Origin: Lachnospiraceae bacterium
GTDB taxonomy: Bacteria > Bacillota_A > Clostridia > Lachnospirales > Lachnospiraceae
DNA length: 12,763 nt
Assembly (NCBI GenBank): GCA_017553965.1
Contig: JAFZJK010000223.1
Coordinates: 1-12,763, forward strand
Direction: 5' to 3'
Shown here: one piece after another, positions 6,848 through 12,763 of the stretch
How positions within the stretch are numbered: position 1 is the first letter of the stretch
Layout of the letters: each line of letters begins with the position of its first letter
Made by a program: the position numbers and the translations under genes
Notes under the pieces: model-generated
The model's input: only the letters and a program-made list of their open reading frames with translations
Told to the model about the DNA's origin: nothing
The model's database searches: none

Positions 6848-7605
6848 GTAAGATTTTCAGTGTAGACAACAAGTTTTTCAGTACGATCAATAAGATAGTG
6901 GATCTGATGTGGCTTAGTATTCTTTGGTCACTGTGTTCACTTCCGTTATTATTTTTAGTGTTCACATTTATTATAGAACAGCAGATACAGTTGGTGCTGC
7001 TGCTCATAGTACTTCTTCCGATAGCATTCATTACTATCGGCCCGGCTTCGGCGGCACTGTATTATGCGGTGGTTAAGTCGGTAAGACGTGAAAGAAGCTA
7101 TGCTACAAAGTGTTTCTTCCATGCATTTAAGGTTAATTTCAAGATCGGAGCTTTAAGCTCGATGCTGGTAGGTCTTGTTACTGCCATACTTTTACTTGAC
7201 CTTATCTGGGCACCCGTTACCATGCCTTTTGATGAGAGCATGTATCCCTTCATAAGAGGTGTCTTTTTGGGAATGGGTATCGTGTTGATATTTATCCTGG
7301 TTTGGATGTATCCGTTACTTTCCAGATTCGAACTTAAGTTTAAAGAGCTTATAAAGAACAGTATGGTCCTTGCAGTCAAAAACATTTTCAGAACGATCAT
7401 TATGGCTGCTTTGTGGATCGGCATGGGATATTGTTTTTATCACTTTTTTGAGTATATCGCATATTATCTGATCATGATACCGATAATTGTTCCTGCTGTT
7501 TCGGCACTCATCCGTTCATTTATCATCGAGCCTGTATTTAAGCGTATCACAGGCGATCCGAACGAGGATTCCGATACAGAGGTTGATGCTTGGTATGCAG
7601 AGTAA
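6844..7605 (+). CDS. DUF624 (YesL-like) membrane protein
   Basis: A 253-residue membrane protein with hydrophobic segments at about 21-40, 46-66, 103-121, 137-158, 175-196 and 203-223. DUF624 features include TIGPASAALYY (64-74), FFHAFKVNFK (91-100) and YPLLSRFELKFKELIKNS (146-163). Members are common in Firmicutes, often beside sugar-uptake or glycan genes, and have no settled function. The protein differs from the pattern I expect in that an additional hydrophobic stretch (about 36-62) separates the first CSLP motif from TIGPA, which are normally adjacent. The ATG overlaps the stop of the preceding gene (ATGA, 6844-6847), so translation is probably coupled; only a weak AAGG site precedes it. 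glgB follows after 11 bases. The placement before a glycogen gene fits a link to carbohydrate metabolism, but this is inference. Confidence 0.82.
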   Translation: MSKIFSVDNKFFSTINKIVDLMWLSILWSLCSLPLLFLVFTFIIEQQIQLVLLLIVLLPIAFITIGPASAALYYAVVKSVRRERSYATKCFFHAFKVNFKIGALSSMLVGLVTAILLLDLIWAPVTMPFDESMYPFIRGVFLGMGIVLIFILVWMYPLLSRFELKFKELIKNSMVLAVKNIFRTIIMAALWIGMGYCFYHFFEYIAYYLIMIPIIVPAVSALIRSFIIEPVFKRITGDPNEDSDTEVDAWYAE

Positions 7606-7610
7606 GGAGG
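7606..7610 (+). promoter_or_regulatory. Ribosome binding site that fixes the glgB start
   Basis: GGAGG lies directly after the DUF624 stop and 6 bases before the ATG at 7617. It argues against the longer in-frame start at 7590, which would begin inside the upstream gene and add the nine residues MVCRVRRRG. Confidence 0.85.
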
Positions 7611-7616
7611 CGGGGT

Positions 7617-9911
7617 ATGGAAAAGGAATTATATGATGTATTAAACTGGGGTATGATGGAAGCACTCGAGTATTCGGAATGTGACGATCCTCACAGCTGG
7701 CTCGGACCGCATAAAACCAAAAACGGCATTCTGTACAATGCCTTTTTCCCGACCGCAAAGTCTGTATCGGTAAAGTTTAAGACAGGCACGTTACCGATGG
7801 AAGCGACTGATGAGAGCGGAAATTACTCACTGCTTGTACATGATAAAAAGATAAAAGATTATAAACTGGTTGTAACCTATGATAATGACATTGTTTCGGA
7901 AATATACGATCCGTACGTTTTCGCTCCTCAGTTCAATTCTGAGGATGAAGACAGATTTATCAGAGGTATACATTACGAAGTATATGAAAAGCTCGGCGCC
8001 CACGTCATGGAGATCAACGGAATAAAGGGCGTCTACTTTGCTGTCTGGGCACCCGATGCCGAGAGAGTAAGCGTAGTGGGTGATTTCAACATGTGGGACG
8101 GCAGAAGACATCCCATGAGAAAGCTTCGTGCTTCAGGCGTATTTGAACTCTTTATACCCGGCCTTAAAAAGGGAGAGGTATATAAGTTTGAGATCAAGGC
8201 AAAGAACGGTCTGGCATTCTTAAAGAGCGACCCTTACGGAAACGCTTTTGAGATGAGACCCAATACCGCAGCCATTATCACCGACCTTGCATTTGACTGG
8301 AGCGACTCGACATGGATCGAGAAGAGAAAGAATCAGAATATCGATAAGATACCGATGTCCATATATGAGGTACATCTTGGATCATGGCTTAAAAAGGGCG
8401 ACGGAGACAGTGATTTCTACAATTACAGGGAGATCGCAGTCAAGCTGGCAAGATATGTAAAGAAGATGGGTTATACTCATATCGAGCTGCTTCCGGTTAT
8501 GGAGCATCCTTTTGACGGCTCATGGGGATATCAGGTTACAGGCTACTATGCAGCTACATCAAGATACGGTACTCCTCAGGATTTCATGTACTTCATGAAC
8601 CATATGCATAATGAGAACATAGGCGTTATCCTTGACTGGGTACCTGCTCATTTCCCTAAGGATGCATTCGGACTTGCTAAGTTTGACGGAAGCTGCCTGT
8701 ATGAGCATAAAGATCCCAGACTTGGAGAGCATCCCGACTGGGGCACACTGATATTTGACTTCGGAAGACCTGAGGTTTCAAACTTCCTGATAGCAAATGC
8801 CCTGTTCTGGGTAAAGAAATACCATGCGGACGGTATCCGTATGGATGCTGTGGCATCAATGCTTTATCTTGACTACGGACGGCAAAACGGACAGTGGGTT
8901 GCCAATAAATACGGCAGCAATGAAAACCTTGAGGCAATCGAACTATTAAAGCATCTTAATTCTATTTTCCATAAATGTAACGACGGCGCTGTAATAATAG
9001 CTGAAGAATCCACCGCATGGCCCAGGATCACCGGAAAAGTGGAGGATGAGGGCTTAGGCTTTGATCTTAAGTGGAATATGGGCTGGATGAACGATTTCAC
9101 CGGCTATATGAAGCAGGATCCGCTCTTTAGAAAAGGCTGTCACGGAATGCTTACCTTCAGTATGATGTACGCATACAGCGAAAAGTTTGTACTGGTGCTT
9201 TCACATGATGAGGTAGTACACGGAAAGTGTTCGATGTTCAACAAGATGCCCGGCTACAGGACAGATAAGTTTGCCAACTTAAGAGCTGCTTACGGTTTTA
9301 TGATGGGACATCCCGGAAAGAAGCTGCTCTTTATGGGTCAGGAGTTTGCACAGGAACGTGAGTGGAGCGAGGCAAGAAGCCTTGACTGGGATCTTCTTGA
9401 TGATGACGATCATCAGAAGATGCAGAAGTTCTATGCAGACCTTAATAAGCTTTATATAACAAGACCTGCATTCACGGAGCTTGACAACGATCCCAACGGA
9501 TTCAAATGGATGAGCTGTCTCGACGCCGATCACAGTATCGTAAGCTTTATAAGATATGACGGTAAAAAAGAAAATACACTTTTGTTTGTATTTAACTTCA
9601 CACCTGTTGTATACAGCTACTTTATCCAGGCAGTGCCTTATGCGGGCAGCTGGAAAGAGATACTTAACAGTGATGCCGAGAAATACGGCGGTTCCGGCCG
9701 AGTTAATTCTAAGGCCAGAAAGACACGTCCCATGCCAAAGGACGGTCAGAACAATTCGATAGAGATGGTACTTCCGCCTCTTTCAGTCTGCATCTTTGAG
9801 TATAAGCCGGTTCCGGTAAAGCAGGAAAAGGTTGAAAAGGAAAAGGCTGCAGTAAAAAAGAAAAAGGTTAAAGTAACACCTATCAAACCCACAGTTGATA
9901 AAATGAAGTGA
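7617..9911 (+). CDS. glgB: 1,4-alpha-glucan (glycogen) branching enzyme, GH13
   Basis: The enzyme cuts alpha-1,4 glucan chains and re-joins them through alpha-1,6 bonds, making the branches of glycogen in the cytoplasm. From ATG 7617 the product is 764 residues. An N-terminal module (about 1-110) is followed by a CBM48 module (about 135-230, FAVWAPDAERVSVVGDFNMW) and the GH13 barrel. Catalytic residues are D410 in DGIRMDAVAS (nucleophile), E463 in AEEST (acid/base) and D531 in LSHDEVVHG. Their spacings, 53 and 121, equal those I recall for E. coli GlgB (D405, E458, D526), which supports both the identity and the start. DWVPAHF (340-346) is conserved region I. A lysine-rich tail of 31 residues (734-764, 12 lysines) extends beyond the usual end. 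It has GGAGG 6 bases upstream and follows the DUF624 gene by 11 bases. No other glycogen gene is present in the window. Confidence 0.95.
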   Translation: MEKELYDVLNWGMMEALEYSECDDPHSWLGPHKTKNGILYNAFFPTAKSVSVKFKTGTLPMEATDESGNYSLLVHDKKIKDYKLVVTYDNDIVSEIYDPYVFAPQFNSEDEDRFIRGIHYEVYEKLGAHVMEINGIKGVYFAVWAPDAERVSVVGDFNMWDGRRHPMRKLRASGVFELFIPGLKKGEVYKFEIKAKNGLAFLKSDPYGNAFEMRPNTAAIITDLAFDWSDSTWIEKRKNQNIDKIPMSIYEVHLGSWLKKGDGDSDFYNYREIAVKLARYVKKMGYTHIELLPVMEHPFDGSWGYQVTGYYAATSRYGTPQDFMYFMNHMHNENIGVILDWVPAHFPKDAFGLAKFDGSCLYEHKDPRLGEHPDWGTLIFDFGRPEVSNFLIANALFWVKKYHADGIRMDAVASMLYLDYGRQNGQWVANKYGSNENLEAIELLKHLNSIFHKCNDGAVIIAEESTAWPRITGKVEDEGLGFDLKWNMGWMNDFTGYMKQDPLFRKGCHGMLTFSMMYAYSEKFVLVLSHDEVVHGKCSMFNKMPGYRTDKFANLRAAYGFMMGHPGKKLLFMGQEFAQEREWSEARSLDWDLLDDDDHQKMQKFYADLNKLYITRPAFTELDNDPNGFKWMSCLDADHSIVSFIRYDGKKENTLLFVFNFTPVVYSYFIQAVPYAGSWKEILNSDAEKYGGSGRVNSKARKTRPMPKDGQNNSIEMVLPPLSVCIFEYKPVPVKQEKVEKEKAAVKKKKVKVTPIKPTVDKMK

Positions 9912-9928
9912 TTTAGGAGATTAGACTA

Positions 9929-12031
9929 ATGGATCTGACACAGTATTTCGGAGTTAATACGTTTAATGACAACGTAATGAAGGAGAGACTTCCGCTCCAG
10001 GTATACAGGGCTTTAAAAAAGACCATTGAGAATGGTGAGGAACTTAGCGGAGAAATAGCCGACGTAGTGGCTAATGCCATGAAGCAGTGGGCTATCGAAA
10101 GAGGTGCTACTCATTTTACTCACTGGTTCCAGCCCATGACGGGCGTAACTGCCGAAAAGCACGATTCATTCCTTGCAGTAGCAGATAACGGCAGGGTAAT
10201 GATGGAGTTCTCGGGTAAAGAGCTTATAAAGGGTGAGCCTGATGCATCATCCTTCCCTTCGGGTGGTCTTAGAGCCACATTTGAAGCAAGAGGATACACA
10301 GCCTGGGATTGTACATCACCTGCGTTTTTACGTGAGGATGCTTCGGGCGTAACACTGTGTATACCTACGGCTTTCTGCTCATATACCGGTGAGGCGCTGG
10401 ATAAGAAAACACCCTTACTCAGATCCATGGAAGCCATAAATAAACAGGCAGTCAGAATGCTTCATCTTTTCGGAAAGAAAGAAGTTAAGCGTGTAGATGT
10501 ATGTGTCGGAGCAGAACAGGAGTATTTCCTGATCGACCGTGAAAAATACCTTAAGCGTGATGATCTTGTATATACCGGCAGGACTCTGTTCGGAGCAAGA
10601 CCTCCCAAGGGTCAGGAGATGGACGATCATTATTTCGGTACCATCAAGGAAAGAGTATCCTCCTTCATGCATGAGCTTAATGAGGAGCTCTGGAAGCTCG
10701 GCATTTATGCCAAGACACAGCATAACGAGGCAGCTCCAGCACAGCATGAGCTGGCTCCCATATTCTCAACAGTTAATATCGAGACCGACCATAACCAGCT
10801 GGTGATGGAGTGCATGAAGAAGATCGCAGCCAGACATGGTCTTACATGTCTGCTTCATGAAAAGCCTTTTGCAGGAGTAAACGGCTCGGGTAAGCATAAT
10901 AACTGGTCGCTCGTTACCGATACGGGTGAAAACCTCATGAAGCCCGGCAAGAAGCCTCATGAAAACATGCAGTTCCTGCTGTTCCTTGCAGCAGTTATAA
11001 AGGCTACCGATGAGCATGCAGAGTTAATTAGGCTCGCTGCTTCATGCCCCGGAAACGATTACAGATTGGGAGGAGCCGAAGCACCGCCTACAATAGTTTC
11101 GATATTTATCGGAGAACAGCTTGAGGATATACTGGCACAGCTTATAGCCAACGGTAAGGCAACAAGCTCCAAAGAGCGTGAGCTCTTAAGAATAGGCGTA
11201 AGTACCATGCCTTATATCAAGAAGGATGTTAACGACAGAAACCGTACATCTACATTTGCATTTACAGGCAATAAGTTTGAGCTCCGTATGGTAGGCTCTT
11301 CAATGTCCATAGCCGATGCAAATACCGTGCTCAATACGATAGTTGCCGAGAGTCTTTCGCAGATGGCTGATGAACTTGAGAAAGCCGATAATTTTGATGA
11401 TGCTGTCCTTAAGCTTATATGCAGGACCATCAATGAGCATAAGCGTGTAATATTCGACGGAAACGGATATTCAAAAGAGTGGGTTGAAGAGGCTGAAAGA
11501 AGAGGCCTTCCCAATAAGATATCCTTCGTCGATGCAATAGAAGCACTGAACTACGGCGATACGGTACGCGTATTTGAAAAGCACGGAGTATTATCAAAGG
11601 CTGAGCTTCAGGCAAGAGCCGAGATAAACTACGAGTTCTATTCAAAGACCACCAATATCGAAGCCAACACCATGATCGAGATGGCTTCGAGAAAGTTTAT
11701 ACCTGCAGCCATCAAGTATGCAGGTACGGTAGCTGATGCGATCAATTCGATATCGACCGCACTTGATGAGTCCGAGGCTGACAACGAGAGAGAAATGCTC
11801 GGAGAATGCCTAGAGCTTATCGGAGATGCAAGACGTTCGTTAAAACGTCTGTCTGATAATGTAAATACAGCTGCCAGAATAACAAACGAAGAGGAAAAAG
11901 CTCATTATTTCAGAGATTATGTGGTTAAGGCAATGCAGGCTCTAAGAGAGTCGATCGATGCATTAGAGCTTCAGGTCGATGCAGAACTCTGGCCAGTACC
12001 CACATACGGAGAGCTTATATTTGAAGTCTGA
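9929..12031 (+). CDS. glnN: Glutamine synthetase type III
   Basis: Glutamine synthetase makes glutamine from glutamate, ammonium and ATP. This is the long GSIII class: 700 residues, against about 450 for type I. Class features include [12 protein letters not shown] (61-72), [20 protein letters not shown] (108-127), EQEYFL (196-201, metal-binding glutamates), [18 protein letters not shown] (242-259), [10 protein letters not shown] (298-307) and [17 protein letters not shown] (417-433). The protein ends in a helical, charged C-terminal region. The AGGAGA site (9915-9920) lies 8 bases before the ATG, and only 17 bases separate it from glgB with no terminator between, so co-transcription is likely. 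GSIII serves as a nitrogen-regulated enzyme in several anaerobes. I see no separate nitrogen-control promoter in the 17-base gap. A terminator-like hairpin follows the stop. Confidence 0.95.
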   Translation: MDLTQYFGVNTFNDNVMKERLPLQVYRALKKTIENGEELSGEIADVVANAMKQWAIERGATHFTHWFQPMTGVTAEKHDSFLAVADNGRVMMEFSGKELIKGEPDASSFPSGGLRATFEARGYTAWDCTSPAFLREDASGVTLCIPTAFCSYTGEALDKKTPLLRSMEAINKQAVRMLHLFGKKEVKRVDVCVGAEQEYFLIDREKYLKRDDLVYTGRTLFGARPPKGQEMDDHYFGTIKERVSSFMHELNEELWKLGIYAKTQHNEAAPAQHELAPIFSTVNIETDHNQLVMECMKKIAARHGLTCLLHEKPFAGVNGSGKHNNWSLVTDTGENLMKPGKKPHENMQFLLFLAAVIKATDEHAELIRLAASCPGNDYRLGGAEAPPTIVSIFIGEQLEDILAQLIANGKATSSKERELLRIGVSTMPYIKKDVNDRNRTSTFAFTGNKFELRMVGSSMSIADANTVLNTIVAESLSQMADELEKADNFDDAVLKLICRTINEHKRVIFDGNGYSKEWVEEAERRGLPNKISFVDAIEALNYGDTVRVFEKHGVLSKAELQARAEINYEFYSKTTNIEANTMIEMASRKFIPAAIKYAGTVADAINSISTALDESEADNEREMLGECLELIGDARRSLKRLSDNVNTAARITNEEEKAHYFRDYVVKAMQALRESIDALELQVDAELWPVPTYGELIFEV

Positions 12032-12057
12032 AACGGCATTTTGCGATACAAATAAAG

Positions 12058-12104
12058 GACGGATCCCTTGGGGGTTTTACAGGGGAGCCGTCTTATGTCG
12101 TTTT
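12058..12104 (+). terminator. Probable terminator after glnN
   Basis: The arms GACGGATCCCTT (12058-12069) and AGGGGAGCCGTC (12081-12092) pair over 12 positions with one A-G mismatch and one G-T wobble, around an 11-base loop. The downstream tail TTATGTCGTTTT is only partly T-rich, so termination may be incomplete and some read-through into the ABC-F gene is possible. A role as a leader structure for the ABC-F gene cannot be excluded. Confidence 0.6.
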
Positions 12105-12128
12105 AAAATATACATATGAAAGGTTTAG

Positions 12129-12763
<635 letters not shown>

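Noticed and set aside
7590..7616. Longer glgB start at 7590
   Set aside because: It lies inside the DUF624 gene, has no ribosome site, and adds residues not expected in GlgB. ATG 7617 has GGAGG at ideal spacing.
580..11645. Reading frames on the - strand and secondary + frames (for example 3255-3674, 4903-5262, 10120-10437, 6250-6441, 10539-10805)
   Set aside because: They lie in other frames of well-supported genes, show no recognisable domain, and their composition is that of a shadow frame.
12093..12121. Promoter for the ABC-F gene (TTATGT with TATGAA region)
   Set aside because: The match to consensus is poor at both boxes. A promoter must exist or read-through must occur, but I cannot point to it with confidence.

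Overview
The window (12,763 bp, all confident genes on the + strand) looks like a chromosomal core region of a low-to-moderate-GC Firmicute, most likely a Clostridia/Lachnospiraceae-type anaerobe. The reasons are strong GGAGG ribosome sites, heavy use of AGA/AGG/ATA codons, a type III glutamine synthetase, a DUF624 (YesL-like) membrane protein and an HD-GYP protein. This taxonomic call is inference from gene content and style; no rRNA or other marker is present. I see no transposase, integrase, tRNA, CRISPR array or phage gene.

Layout. (1) 1-579: the C-terminal half of argininosuccinate synthase (argG), closed by a hairpin plus T-run terminator. A near-consensus promoter for the next gene is nested in that terminator, with its -10 box in the terminator loop. 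(2) 674-4240: a membrane-anchored endonuclease/exonuclease/phosphatase-fold protein, topoisomerase III (topB), and a 56-codon membrane-protein gene. The start region of the small gene can fold into a hairpin that hides its ribosome site. (3) 4245-12031: a probable five-gene transcription unit behind an extended -10 promoter: an HD-GYP phosphodiesterase, an AI-2E-family membrane protein, a DUF624 membrane protein, glycogen branching enzyme (glgB) and type III glutamine synthetase (glnN). Gaps are 13, -4, 11 and 17 bases. (4) An imperfect hairpin ends this unit, followed by the first 208 codons of an ABC-F ATPase that runs off the window.

How the genes fit together. glgB (carbon storage) and glnN (ammonium assimilation) are fully recognisable enzymes with intact catalytic motifs. 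Their apparent co-transcription with a cyclic-di-GMP-type HD-GYP hydrolase and two membrane proteins suggests a link between second-messenger signalling, carbon storage and nitrogen assimilation, but this rests on gene order only. No wholly novel multi-gene system is evident. The observations most worth checking are the promoter nested in a terminator, the two mutually exclusive hairpins ahead of the 56-codon gene, and the HD-GYP-to-glnN operon.
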